Shown: positions 11,068-22,447, counted from the first letter of the stretch. The stretch: 64,000 nucleotides of DNA from Hedera helix (GCA_947179155.2 OX359282.1:18306510-18370509); one strand, 5' to 3'. The notes: a model not told the origin generated them from the sequence alone. Numbers and translations: made by a program.

Positions 11068-11879
11068 TTGTAAGAACCAAGAATTTTGAATTACATTATA
11101 AATAAAATTGGAAAACTAAATTCTAATTAAATGAGTTATTGTGTGATTTAATTTAAACCTTTATGTGGTAATTTGATTGTTGACTATTCGGTTAATTTTA
11201 GTAAAGGAAGTCCGATTAATAGATTTATTAAATTAACGGACTAGCCTAAGATTATTTTGTGAGGAACCATAATTAAATATTCAATTAATATTGAATATGA
11301 CAAGTCTAAATTGATTATATAAATTAAATTTAAATTGATTATTTAAATGTTCCTATAATTATTTAAATAATCCCAAGCAATTAATTAAGTGAGGGATTTG
11401 TGTGATGTGCTTTGTGGGTTGATATTTAATTAAGCTAGCCCAATTTATTAAGAACTGGGTGAGTTATTTTGGTAGCACAATGTTGTTGGTTTATTATGAT
11501 CATATATGACCCAAATGAAATAAATTGCAAGCCCATTCCTTGATCAAATTGCTAAAGCTTCTAGAAGATCCATTATTTACCAATTTGACTATAAAAATAA
11601 ATCAAAAATGGGACAAATTAGAGAGCATGGCTGGTGGTATGGAGAGAGTACTATGGATTTCAAATTTTTATTCAATTTATTGATTTCATTAGTGTGTAGA
11701 ACACTCAACCTTTTTGGCTAGCAAATTTTGTAAAAATGTTGAAGTCCAATCTATACATATATATGTTATATGTATAGATTTATACTACTATAAATAGAAG
11801 CTAGCTCATTTGGTGGAGAGTTTACAAAATATTGCAAGTATTCTCTATATAATGTGCTAGTGAGTTTTAGTGAGTTAAC

Positions 11880-12900
11880 TAATATTAAATAATAAGTAAG
11901 ATTAATTAATAAATTAATTATTTTTAATTTTATTTATGGTGTAAATAGTGCACTAATTAGCTTTTAATTAGTTAGTAATTAGATAAATATACTAATAAAT
12001 TATTATTAAATATTAAATATGTGATTTAAGTATTTAATAATAATATAAAAAAGATAAAGTAAATAAATTAATTGATTATTATTTAATTTATAATTAAATA
12101 GTAAATAAAGATAAATAGTTAACTAATTATTATTTAATTAATATTAAATAATAATTGAAAAGAGATAAAATTTATAAATTAAATATTTATTATTTAAATT
12201 ATAAATAAAGATAGTTAAGAAATTAATTATTATTTAATCAACACTAAATAATAATTAAAGAATGATTAATTATTATTTAATTAAGATTAAATAATAAGTA
12301 AGGATAATTGATTAATTAATTATTATTTAATTAACATTAAATAATAATTAAATTAGGAATAAATTAATTATTTAATTAAGATTAAATAACAAGTAAGTAT
12401 AATTAATTAATTAATTATTTTTTAACATTAAATAATAATTAAAGATAATTAAAGTTAATAAACTAATTATTTATTATTTAATTAAGATTAAATAATAAGT
12501 AAGGATAATTAATTAATTGATTATTATTTAATTAACATTAAATAATAATTAAAGATAATTAAAGTTAATAAACTAATTATTTATTTTTTAATTAAGGTTA
12601 AATAATAAGTAAGGATATTTAATTAATTGATTATTATTTAATTAACATTAAATAATTATTAAAGATAATTAAAGTTAATAAACTAATTATTTATTATTAA
12701 ATAATAATAAATGAGGATAATTAATAAATTAATTATTATTTAATTAATATTAAATAGTAAGGCAATTAAGATTAATACTTTAATTATTTATTATTTAATT
12801 AACTTTTAAATAATAAGTAAACATAATTAGTTATTATTTATTGTAAAATAATGACTGAAGCTAATTAATTAATTACTCTTTAACTGATATTAAATAGTAA
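11880..12900 (+). repeat. AT-rich array of short palindromes and 110-bp tandem repeats
   Basis: Units with the stems ATTATTTAAT and ATTAAATAAT recur about every 50-110 bp. At least two adjacent copies of a unit of about 110 bp can be aligned by eye (starting near 12481 and 12591, both running through AAAGTTAATAAACTAATTAT). The inverted Tekay LTR at 41.8-43.0 kb holds the same kind of sequence. This explains the lack of ORFs here. Confidence 0.8.
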
Positions 12901-13801
12901 TTAAATGAAGATAGAGTTAATATTATTAAAAGAATTTAATTAAACAATGATAGTAAATTGATTAAGAGTTTAATAAGTGTTTAACACTCAAGAAAAATAA
13001 TATTGATTAATTAAATCATTAATATAAGATCAATTAAATGTCTTATATGGTTAATATAAAATTATATGTGTTATGTGATTAATTATTTAGCATAGATAAA
13101 TGTTTAAAGTGCACGATTATATGTTATACTAATTGATAGGCCAACGTTATTAATGTTAGGACATCAAGATGAGTTTAAATTAAGCAAATTAGTCGTAAGT
13201 CAACAGACAGACAAGTTCTTTAACCTTACTCAAATTTGTATTGAGCAAGCTTCCTAACTCTACTCAATATTATTGTGCTAATTCTTAAATCTTGAGTTTA
13301 TATTATATCGCAAGTGATTCCACAATAATATTATTGTAAATCGTATATATTATTTGAATTCATATTCCATTCTTGAATTATGAATTGATTAAAGAAGAAA
13401 TCTAAGCCATTGTTCGACTAGACCTGTGTGAAATTTATTTTGAAAGTTATCCAAGCCATAGTGGTACAGATTCTTAGACTGAGAAGTACAACCCATAATA
13501 GGGAATAACCTAATTATCGAACAAACGATACAAACAAAATAAATGTTATGCATATACATATGGTACGAGAGGCTGATCCCCTCAAGTACAATTCTGACAA
13601 AGTAACCTAATAGGGTCAATCAAGTGATTGATTTCCTCTATAGTAGTTCATGGTCCATTTGACCACTCAGCAGTTAAATAATCAATTGTCACTTCTTTAT
13701 TTTGTGCATTGATTCTATTGTTCATTGTTGAACTCCTTTTATTAAATCATTCAGTTGATATTCCTATTCATTTATGACATAATTATTGTTATTCATTTAA
13801 A

Positions 13802-13906
13802 TTGCTGAGCAAGCTAGTTGCTCATACTTGCTATGTCATAAAATATTTTGCAGCTAAACCTGAAGGATCGGGTAAAGATAAAGGAAAAGGGAAAGCAAAA
13901 TCTTAA
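13802..13906 (+). other. Intron-3'-end-like module plus Lys/Gly-rich tail ORF in LTR
   Basis: TTGCTGAGC, a gap, then GCTCAT and, about 28 nt later, TTTTGCAG (AG ending at 13853). GCTCAT fits a plant branch-point pattern and TTTTGCAG a 3' splice site, at normal spacing. From the acceptor a frame reads AKPEGSGKDKGKGKAKS and stops at 13904-13906. The inverted LTR copy keeps the same acceptor and a closely similar tail (AAKPECSNKDKGKGKINS), which argues that the reading frame matters or did so recently. Splicing is inferred, not shown. Confidence 0.55.
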
Positions 13907-14165
13907 TTATCTAGATAGTTGTTAGTTTATTTATATTTTGTTTAGAACTTATAAGATTGTAACACAAACACTGATATTATTTTGTAGTTTGTGATGTTTA
14001 TTTTGGTAAAGGTTATAGACCTTGAGACTAGAAAGTCATTGTAATAGACAACATATGTTTATTTGTTTTCCGCATTAGTATTACATGTTGTTTAGTAGAG
14101 ATTGTTTATATTATTGCGTGAGCACCATATTCGAGGTAGTGGTACCTGAATTTGGGAGTGTCACA

Positions 14166-14437
14166 AAGGCAAAGCCGAAAAGGTAGTAGAAGAGGCTGCC
14201 GACATTGGCGCCGAAGACGTTGGCGAGCATGATGTTCATGGTATTTTTGGTGTGAACGGAGTCGGTGTAGAGCACGACGAAACCGAGCTGTATGAAGAAG
14301 ACGAGGTAGGAGGAGAAGAGGAGGTAAGTGGAATCGATGGCGTAACCAGTGTCGTTGAAGCGGTTGGAGATGACGGTGAACTGGTCGTAGATGGAGGTGA
14401 TAGCGGCGGTGGGGTTGGCACCGAAGAACTGCGCCAA
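14166..14437 (-). pseudogene. AMT1: AMT1-type ammonium transporter, N-terminal fragment, cut by LTR insertion
   Basis: On the minus strand the frame reads LAQFFGANPTAAITSIYDQF, TVISNRFNDTGYAIDSTYLL, FSSYLVFFIQLGFVVLYTDS, VHTKNTMNIMLANVFGANVG and SLFYYLFGFAF. This matches the start of plant AMT1 proteins: the extracellular N-terminus, TM1 (TYLLFSSYLVF), the conserved KNTMNIML block and TM2. The match stops exactly where the Tekay LTR begins (14165), inside the second membrane segment. Several positions normally fixed in AMT1 differ (for example the block after LGF, and FGANVGS in place of an Asp-Ala-Ala stretch), so it had probably decayed before or after the insertion. No in-frame ATG is visible upstream: the frame reaches 14437 with TTG and continues into a short tandem repeat. 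Base composition is much more GC-rich than its surroundings. Confidence 0.85.
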
Positions 14438-14441
14438 CCTC

Positions 14442-14552
14442 CATATTAGTGTTTGATTACCTATATTTACTGCAACAAAAAATTGTCATAATAGTGTTTG
14501 ATTACCTCTATAATAGTGTTTGGTTACCTCCATACTAGTGTTTGGCTACCTG
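14442..14552 (+). repeat. Four copies of a 20-bp repeat beside the AMT1 fragment
   Basis: Copies of the form ATAATAGTGTTTGGTTACCT occur at about 14443, 14488, 14510 and 14532, with a few mismatches; the last three are nearly back to back. They begin right where AMT1 similarity ends, on its N-terminal side. Such short repeats are common in terminal or subterminal regions of DNA transposons, so this may be the edge of a transposon that captured the AMT1 piece. Confidence 0.75.
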
Positions 14553-16734
14553 CAGCTGATTTTCGTCATGGCTGACTGGTTTACTTGAAAGACAAACACT
14601 GAGAAGATAGAGGAATTTGAGAGGTCCAGTTTAATTGGATCCCTTTTGTGAATAGTTTGTTTGACTTTTCATTCAACTTTTTATTTCAATTTTTTAAGTA
14701 ATTTGAATTTTGAAATTTAGAACCAACTACCCATTAAATCACTTAACTAAATTAAAGGAATAACAATGCACTAATTTGGAAATTAAATATTAAAGATGTA
14801 CTAATTTTATAAATATTTTATCTATAAACTTTTGTTGTAATATTTTTTTAAAATGTACTAGTAAATATAATTCTTTCTTGAATTAATTGCTTAGCCCAAG
14901 TTAGTAGAGATGTGTGAGTTATGTTGGGTAGCCCAAACAATTTAAATAAGAGAGCCCAATGAAAAGTAAACTATGTAGTCCAAATATTTAAAAGTTAAAT
15001 GTTGGTCAATATGTTGGGAGAATAATTTCAAGTATTGTTAAGTGTAGAGAATTAACTAATGTATGGTTAATTGAATGACGCTAGCTGATAGACAAGAGAG
15101 AACATTAACTAAATATTGGTTAATTGCTAGGTGAATGAATGTTATAATGAGAATTAACTATGGATGAATTAATTGAGTAACCCTAGGTAGTAAATAAATT
15201 AAAACTTTAACTATGCATGAGTTAGTTGTAGGAAGAATATTATAGATATAATTATGTATGTATATATTTTACCAAGGTAGAATTGGTAGGTAACCATGGG
15301 TTGGATGTTATAGAGAATTAACCATACCCTGGTTAATTGAGAAAAAATTATAAAATAAGTATATCTATTTATATGATGAGTTTAGACCATGGTTGGGTGT
15401 GTGGATCAACATAGGTCATTTGAATGTAGAGAGTTAACCACATTGTGGTTAATTGTTGTGAGATATATAAATATGTATATATAATTAAGATGAGGTTTAA
15501 CTAAGGTTGGGTATTGAGTGACCAAGGTTAAGTGTTGGTGATATGTTGCTTAGTTTGCACTTCACCATTTATGTTTCTTGTGTTCAAATTGATGTGTGAC
15601 ATTTTAAAAGTCAAATGATGGTCAAATATGAGAAAAATGCAAGTATTGTGCATGTATAGGTGAATATGTATACATATATTGGTGTATATATATATAGATG
15701 CTTATATAATTATGTAAGACATAAAAATAAAGCCAAATTGGTGTAATATTATAGCAAATCCCACATTTTGGAGTCCACGTGTATGTGAAGCTTGCTTGTT
15801 GGATGATTTTTGAGTGCAAAGTAGTTCAAGCAACCCCCAACCACCATATTCATTCATGTGGTCATTCAAAATATCTATCAAATGGTCATTCATGTAATAG
15901 TAAGCAAGATTAGAGCCTTAATTTCACCAATGCTAGCTGATTAAGGAGTTAATGATGTGATCCTAGAGTTTTATAAATAGAAATCACCAACACATGTGCA
16001 ATGTTGGTCATTTCTATTCTTGCTATTATTTTTAGAGAGAGAAAAAAATTCTAGAGAGAAGTGAGAGTATTGTTGGACAGTCTTGAGAGATATTACACTA
16101 GAGGTGTATATCTAAGGGCCAAGGTGGAGTCTCTAGAAAAGTTCATAGCCAAGAGAAGGAGAGTATCTAAGTCAAAAAGGTTTAAAAGTGCTCTATACCT
16201 TTATCTTTTCATTTCTATGGTTAAAATATATTTTTAACCGATCAAAACTTATTTGGATGATCTATAAGTCTAAATCTATGATATATAGGTAGATTCATGG
16301 TTTAGTATGTTTAATACAAGTATTTATATGTGTGGTATGCAAATAAGTTGAAGAAAATGTCATATAAAATTTTACCGGTAAAATCCTAATTAGCTAGGTG
16401 CTAATTATTGTTGTAGTTTGAAATATACAAGTCAGATAATTGATTTCTATGGCTAGAAAGTTATGTATATGATGTATGTAGAGTCATAAAACTTGATGGT
16501 TTAGCAAATAATACTTGTAGCATCATGTTTGAACCAATCGAACCAATGATTTATGAAGTTAATTTTCATTCTATTCTTGTAAGAGATTTTAAGCCTATTT
16601 TCCTTTAGAATTTGAATTTGTGATCTAAAGAGACGTTGTAGAGAGGGAAATTCTAATGAGAATGGACTTAAGAATCACCCCAAAATATTTTTAAATGAAG
16701 AAGTTATGGCAGTTTATTCATGATTAAAATAAAT
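14553..16734 (+). repeat. LTR-like remnant with array of inverted repeats and TATA box
   Basis: No coding sequence is recognisable. From about 14880 the text resembles a Ty3-type U3 (for example TAGCCCAAGTTAGTAGAGAT, compare 11440-11470). At least five short inverted repeats of the type TTAACCACATTGTGGTTAA lie between 15051 and 15455. A TATA box (TTATAAATAG, 15970-15979) is followed by a leader-like, AG-rich region (16030-16190). The end is lost where copia protease sequence takes over at about 16735. 14557-14880 holds only AT-rich DNA with no feature I recognise. Confidence 0.55.
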
Positions 16735-19700
16735 CTTTCTGTAAGTCAAAGTTCTACTTAGGTATTAGATACCGGCTGTGGTTCTCACATATGTAATACT
16801 ATGCAGGGACTAAGCAGAAGTATAAAGCTAAACAAAGATGAAGTCATCCTGTGCGTGGGGAATGGAGCAAAGGTTGCTGCATTAGCTGTAGGAACTTATT
16901 GTTTAGTGTTGCCTACGGGCAAATCCATTAGTTTAAATAATTCTTATTATGTTCCAGTACTTATTCGAAACATTATTTCTATTCCTATGTTGGACAAGGA
17001 TGGTTTTGAAATTATAATAAAGAACAACAGTTGTTCTATTTATAAAAATAATGTTTTATATGGTGTTGGCAATTTACTGAATGGACTTTACTTGCTTGAC
17101 TTAAAAGAAAATATATTGCAAATTGAACAAACTAAAAAAAGGAAAAGAGATAATGTAAATTATACTTTTTTGTGGCACTGTAGACTTGGTCATATTAATG
17201 AAACAAGATTAAACAAGTTGCATAAAGATGGGCTTTTAGAGCTATCTGATTACGAATCATATCCAACTTGTGAATCTTGTCTCATGGGTAAAATGACTAA
17301 ATCTCCTTTTAGTGGAAAAGGAGAAAGAGTTACAGAGTTGTTAGAGTTGGTACACACAGATGTATGTGGACCTATGACAACGCATGCACGATGAGGGTAT
17401 TCATATTTTATTACTTTCACTGATGATCATTCAAGACTTGGATACGTGTATTTGATGAAATACAAGTCTGAATCATTTGAAAAGTTCAAAGAATTCATAA
17501 GTGAAGTAGAGAAACAAACTGGCAAGAGTATTAAGATTCTTCGATCGGATCGAGGTAGTGAATACTTAAGCAATGATTTTCTCAATTATCTCAAAGAAAA
17601 TGGTATAATCTCACAGTGGACTCCACCGAGTACTCCACAAATAAATGGTGTATCTGAAAGGAGAAATCGAACATTGTTGGATATGGTTCGTTCCATGATG
17701 AGTTTTACCAATCTTCCAGTTTCATTCTGGGGTTATGCCCTAGAAACGGCTGCATACTTACTTAACAAAGTACCTTCTAAATCTGTTCCCAAGACTCCAT
17801 ATGAAGTATGGATAGGAAGGAAACCGAATCTTAAGTATGTTAAGATTTGGGATTGTCCAGCTTATGTCAAAAGGTTTGAACATGATAAGCTAGAGACAAG
17901 ATCTGATAAGTGTAAATTTGTGGGATACCCTAAAGAAATTGCAGGGTATTATTTCTATCATCCTATTGAGCAAAAGGTGTTTGTCGCAAAACATGCTACC
18001 TTCTTGGAAAATGAGTTTATCCTCGAAGGGGTCAGTGGGAGTAAGATAGACCTTGAAGAAATTCAAGAACCACAAAACACTATAGATCAAAGTGAGGTAC
18101 CTAACGAAGTAACACAACCTAATGTACCACAACCTATTCGTAAATCTGGAAGAGTACCGATGACACCTGAAAGGTATGGATTCATCATAGAAGATGATGA
18201 TGAGGTACGCATCATAGATAATAATGATCCATGGACTTACGAAGAGACAATGAGTTATAAAGACTCAGAGAAATGGCTAACAGCCATGAAATTCGAGATG
18301 GACTCCATGTATGAGAACTAAGTATGGGCTTTGGTTACTCCACCTGAGGGCATTAAGCCTATTGGATGCAAATGGGTCTTTAAGAGAAAGACTGGAACAG
18401 ACAGCAATGTAGAGACCTATAAGGCCCGATTGGTTGTAAAAGGTTTCAGACAAAGACAAGGTGTTGACTATGATGAAACCTTCTCACCAGTAGCAATGCT
18501 CAAGTCCATTCGGATTTTGCTTGCAATTGCAGCTTATCATGACTATGAGATCTGGCAAATGGATGTGAAAACGGCCTTCCTCAATGGAAAACTAGAAGAG
18601 GATGTATATATGATATAGCCAGAAGGATTTGTTTCAAAGGTTGGAACAAATCAAGTCTGTAAGTTACAAAGATCCATCTATGGATTGAAGCAAGCTTCTC
18701 GAAGATGGAACATCTGTTTTGATGAGACAATCAAAGAGTTTGACTTTATCAAAAATGAGGATGAACCATGTATGTACAAGAAGGTTAGTGGGAGCGCTGT
18801 CACATTCCTAGTATTATATGTTGATGATATATTACTTATAGGGAATGATGTTCCAATGCTACAGTCGATCAAGATTTGGTTATCTAAACACTTCTCCATA
18901 AAGGACTTGGGAGAAACATCCTATATTTTGGGGATAAAGATCTACAGAGATAGATCTAAAAGGATGCTTGGCTTGTCCCAAGAAACGTACATTGATTTTA
19001 TGCTAAAAAGGTTTAGCATGGAAGATTCCAAGAAATGGCTCATGCCGATGGGTTCTGGAATACATCTCTCAAAGAAGCAAGCCCCAAAGACACCTGAAGA
19101 GAGAGACCGTATGAGTAAGATTCCTTATGCCTCGGCATTAGGATCTATCATGTACGGGATGATATGTACAAGACCTGATGTTGCTCATGCACTTAGTGTA
19201 ACAAGTAGATATCAGTCTAATCCTGGAGAAGAACACTGGAAGGTAGTGAAAAATATCCTAAAGTACTTGAGAAGGACTAAGGATACATTTCTTATCTACG
19301 GTGGGTCTGATTTGAAACTAGAGGGCTATACAGACTCAAGTTTTCAAACTGACCAAGATGATAGTAAATCCGTTTCGGGTTATGTGTTTACCCTAAATGG
19401 TGGTGCAGTGAGTTAGAAAAGTTCCAAACAGCAAACAGTTGCTGATTCAGTGACAGAGGCAGAGTACATAGCTGCAAGTGAAGCTGCAAAGGAAGTTGTT
19501 TAGATGAAGAAGTTCATTACAGAACTTGGAGTGGTTCCTAGCATTCAAGGACCAGTGCCTTTATTTTGTGACAACACGAGAGCTGTTACACAAGCCAAGG
19601 AACCCAGGTCTCATCAGAAATCCAAACACGTATTGCGGCGATTTCATTTGATTAGAGAAATCATTGAAAGAGGAGATGTCACCTTGGAGCGTGTCGACTC

Positions 19701-19797
19701 TCTTGACAACATAGCAGATCCATTTACTAAAGTTTTAACTCAAAAGCAGTTTGATCGTCACTTAGAGAAGATGGGTATTAGATACCATGACGATTGA
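16735..19797 (+). pseudogene. Copia pol of copy 0: protease, integrase, RT, RNase H with five to eight stops
   Basis: One frame reads almost the whole pol. Protease: VLDTGCGSHICN, preceded by TAG (about 16756) where Trp is expected. Integrase: LWHCRLGHINETRLNKLH, CESCLMGKMTKSPFSGKGER, VHTDVCGPM, FTDDHSRLGYVYL, ILRSDRGSEYLSNDF and PPSTPQINGVSERRNRTLLD (D,D,E). RT: GCKWVFKRKTG, ARLVVKGFRQRQGVDYDETF, WQMDVKTAFLNGKLEEDVYM, SIYGLKQASRRWNICFDETI and intact VLYVDDILLIGND. RNase H: TEAEYIAASEAAKEVV, VPLFCDNTRAVTQAKEPRSH and NIADPFTKVL. In-frame stops include TGA at about 17392 (for Gly), TAA after SMYEN at about 18319 (for Gln), TAG after VYMI at 18616 (for Gln), and TAG at 19414 and 19501 (both for Trp). 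Most are C-to-T or G-to-A changes, with no large deletion. The coding end is TGA at 19795-19797. Confidence 0.95.
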
Positions 19798-19807
19798 CTT
19801 TAGTGCA

Positions 19808-19816
19808 AGTGGGAGA
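19808..19816 (+). other. Polypurine tract, copia copy 0
   Basis: AGTGGGAGA lies directly before the LTR start. The same block precedes the LTR of copy 1 at 33904-33912. Confidence 0.75.
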
Positions 19817-20111
19817 TTAAAAGTAGTATGTACACAGGCCAATCATATTTGATATGATGTAGCATGCATTTTGTAATCTTATTCATTTATTAATAATAAA
19901 AGTTTTTTTATACAAAGGTATTTTCTTTATCCATATTTAATAAGATAATATTAATTGTGATAAACCTATAGTTGTTGAGCAATACTTTTAGAATCATGAT
20001 GATGATCATGCTAATGAGATCTAAATTCAAGATAGCTTAAAACTAAAATTGTTCCTAATCGTGGGATCACTAAAATAGGGATTACTGAATCCGGATAGAT
20101 TAATACATACT

Positions 20112-20303
20112 ATGATTGCTCTTATGAAAAGGATGATTGATCTCATAATCATTTGTGCAGAGACACTAAAGCAAGTATGTAGGTGCTTATTAGAGAATAA
20201 GTTCACTGAACGTGACTCGCTCAAGGAACACATAATGGAGTCTTACTTGCCTATCAATAGGAGTTCCTTTTGTGATAGTAGTACAAGTGATCCTTGGACT
20301 TGA
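20112..20303 (+). other. Small ORF inside copia LTR, conserved among copies
   Basis: It encodes 63 codons, including ALMKRMIDLIIICAETLKQV, CRCLLENKFTERDSLKEH and CDSSTSDPWT, and ends TGA. Counterparts of 67 codons in the two copy 1 LTRs (26963-27166 and 34178-34381) share the frame and stop without indels. I recognise no family. Because whole LTRs are conserved, this need not mean a protein: many differences between copies change the amino acid. Confidence 0.3.
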
Positions 20304-21047
20304 GATTATCATAGTATCTTGTGTATGATAAATTATGTTTTGACATATTCCTTAAAACCTTTAGGGTGTATCAAAGGGTATGACTGGATATAATAAGTCA
20401 TACATGGAAATAGATGAGTGATCAACAAATAATCTACCACTTCTAGTAAAAGAAGAGAATGTCCTATGCGATTCGATAAATGACAACTCAGTAGTCATTG
20501 GCCAAGGCAGAATGGAAATTAGAAAGTAGTTTCTAATTTACATTAATTAGAGTTATTCATTTGAGGATTGAAATGCATATAATCAAATAAAATAAGACTT
20601 GACAGTAATACCATGTCTTATATTTGATTGGGACGTTGTGAGGTAGAAGGATTGAATTGTACGGTAACTATTCGCTGAATAGGTTCTTTTGTGATTAAAT
20701 GTTGAAATCTATATTATCTGGAAAGTCGTTGATCGCTAAGGGGGCTTACCCTTATTATGGAATAAATATTATTTATTTAAATGAATTAAATAGTTTAATT
20801 TATTTATATAAATAGGATTAGAATAGTTCTAATTAATTTATTTTATAACCGGTTTAATATGGAGAACCTAAAGGGTCACATCGCAAAAGGAAAATAATTA
20901 TTTAAGAAGTAAATGACATAATTGTAATAATGAATTAAGTATATTTAATTTATATTATGAGGATAGAATAAATTAAATAGTTTAATATTTATTATTTAGT
21001 ATTTTAGAAATACTAATTATAAATTAATAAAAGGAGTCTTATTATTA

Positions 21048-21097
<50 letters not shown>

Positions 21098-21270
21098 TAG
21101 TTTCTAAATGGTTTAGGAATTAATTAATAAGAGTACTCTCATAATTGATAATTAAGTTCTTAAATAGTTTAGGAATTATAATTATTATATTAAATTAATT
21201 AAGATCCTAATTAGATTAGGAGTTTAATTAAAAACCCTAATCCTAAAGATGTTAGGAGGGTTTACTAAAT

Positions 21271-21280
21271 CTATAAATAA
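21271..21280 (+). promoter_or_regulatory. TATA box of the copia LTR (copy 0)
   Basis: CTATAAATAA lies in the same position in all full LTRs of the family (28155 and 35453 in copy 1), downstream of the palindrome array. It probably marks the start of R. The degenerate counterpart in copy 2 lies at about 48540 on the minus strand. Confidence 0.65.
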
Positions 21281-21691
21281 GAGAAGTCTTATTATAGGTT
21301 AAGGTTACACACATACACTTCCATAAGTTTTTGGGAGAGTACTCACATATTCTCTAGAGAGAGAAAACTAGGGTTTGGCACCACTCACTTCTTAAATTAT
21401 TATTATTCCTTGGTGGATCACCTCTAGAGGCCAAACACTTGGGTGGGTAACGTTGATCATTAGAATCCAATCGGTGAAATTCAAGGAGATCGTGAAGGAT
21501 TTGGAGGTGAACTTGTACCCGTTGAAGCTTTGAGTTCTACAAGGGTATATCTCTAACTTCTTCTTTATTAATTAATAGTTGTGCACATTGGTCGATCCTG
21601 GATTATGGTTTGTAAATTTTTAAATTCGATTTTACCATGCTTCTGCTATTTTATCCAATTTGATTGCGTCTATGAATTTTACAAACCAACA

Positions 21692-22447
21692 TTATGTGCT
21701 AGACTTCAAAGGAAGTTAGGACAAGTATTTACCATTGATTGAATTCTCCTACAATAATAGTTATCAAGCAAGTATAGGAATGACTCCATTTGAGGCTTTG
21801 TATGGACGAAAGTGTCGCTCTCCAGTATATTGGAAAGAGGTGGGAGAAGTAAAATTGTTGGGACCTGAGCTAGTATGTATGATAACAGAAAAGATCCAAA
21901 TGATCAGACAACGAATACAAGCTGCACAAGAACGACAAAAAAGTTATATTGATCTTCATCAAAAAGACGAAAGTTTCAACGTTAGAGATCATGTATTCTT
22001 ACGTGTTTTCCCATGGAAAGGAATTACAAGGTTTAAAAAAAAATAAAAACTCAATTCTCAATTTATTGGCCTATTTGAAATCCTTGACCGAATAAGAATA
22101 GTGACCTACAGACTAGCTCTACCAGCAAATATGTCCCGTATTCATAACGTTTTTCATATATCTATGTTACATAAATATGTGAAGGACCCAAATCACATTA
22201 TTGAGTTGGAGCTAGATGAGATAGCGGAAGATTTAACGCATGAGGAGGTACCTATCAAGATCTTGGACAGGAAGGAGCAGATCCTACACTCAAAAAATTA
22301 TATCTCAAGTCAAGATTTTATGAAAAAATCAAGATACTGAGGAAATGATCTGAGATTTGGAATCTGAAATGAGAGCTAAGTATCCTAATCTCTTTGAAAT
22401 GTTAGGTACGTAAATTTTAGGGACGAAGTTTCATTAGGAGGGGAGGA
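21692..22447 (+). pseudogene. Second chromovirus: integrase C-terminus, GPY/F module and chromodomain
   Basis: The reading begins in mid-integrase at the copia LTR border (VLDFKGS, then TAG for Trp at about 21716, then DKYLPLIEFSYNNSYQASIG). It continues [20 protein letters not shown] and VFLRVFPWKGITRFKKK, a TAA at about 22044, FIGLFEIL (the GPY/F module), LPANMSRIHNVFHISMLHKY and a chromodomain (VPIKILDRKEQILHSK...). A frameshift and further stops precede its end (DLESEMRAKYPNLFEML, TAA at 22411-22413). A polypurine stretch (AGGAGGGGAGGA, about 22436-22447) precedes TGTAATATAGG. It belongs to the same clade as the 8-11 kb element but to a different family, judging by sequence. Upstream coding is missing. 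Confidence 0.9.

Larger units (their letters stand above)
8088..14165 (+). mobile_element. Tekay/Del-like Ty3 chromovirus, 3' part
   Basis: RT, RNase H, integrase and a C-terminal chromodomain are followed by a polypurine tract and a 3.1-kb LTR. The pol order RT-RNase H-integrase is Ty3 type, and the chromodomain at the integrase end marks a chromovirus. The 5' LTR, gag and protease lie off-window because the Sirevirus-like element interrupts here. The right end (14165) cuts an AMT1 coding fragment. Two nonsense changes in RNase H, a frameshift and two more stops in integrase, and lost RT aspartates show that it is dead. Confidence 0.93.
11069..14165 (+). repeat. 3' LTR of the Tekay-like element
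   Basis: It runs from TGTAAGAACC to GTGTCACA, 3097 bp. The right end was set by comparison with the inverted copy at 40629, which starts TGTGACGCCC. The U3 part is extremely AT-rich with a palindromic repeat array (about 11880-12900). Near the 3' end lie the TTGCTGAGC...GCTCA / TTTTGCAG module (13802-13853) and a short basic ORF tail. Beyond it, AMT1 coding begins directly at 14166. The five bases after the end are AAGGC; the matching target duplication would be off-window. Confidence 0.9.
16735..21691 (+). mobile_element. Ty1-copia element, copy 0 (5' part missing)
   Basis: Protease, integrase, RT and RNase H in copia order are followed by a polypurine tract (19808-19816) and a 1.87-kb LTR. 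There is no gag, leader or 5' LTR: similarity begins just upstream of the protease active site. The LTR end (ACCAACA at 21691) abuts integrase coding of another Ty3 element. The family is the same as copies 1 (26.7-35.9 kb) and 2 (43.5-48.8 kb), but this is the best-preserved pol of the three. Confidence 0.9.
19818..21691 (+). repeat. 3' LTR of copia copy 0
   Basis: It starts TAAAAGTAGTATG (family start TGAAAGTAGTATG, so the TG is mutated) and ends AAACCAACA, 1874 bp. It contains a small ORF at 20112-20303 that is conserved in the copy 1 LTRs, a (TTA)n run at about 21045-21096, inverted repeats of type TTCTAAATGGTTTAGGAA upstream of a TATA box (CTATAAATAA, 21271-21280), and the conserved blocks CGCTAAGGGGGCTTACCC and TGGATCACCTCTAGAGGC. 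Confidence 0.88.

Noticed and set aside
11880..12900. AT-rich array as an origin or matrix-attachment site
   Set aside because: Base composition alone cannot show this; it is part of a defined LTR and repeats in its inverted copy.
14106..14449. Several overlapping ORFs on both strands over the AMT1 fragment
   Set aside because: Only the frame reading LAQFFGANP matches a known protein; the His/Arg-rich, Pro/Ser-rich and acidic ORFs are side products of its GC-rich coding sequence.
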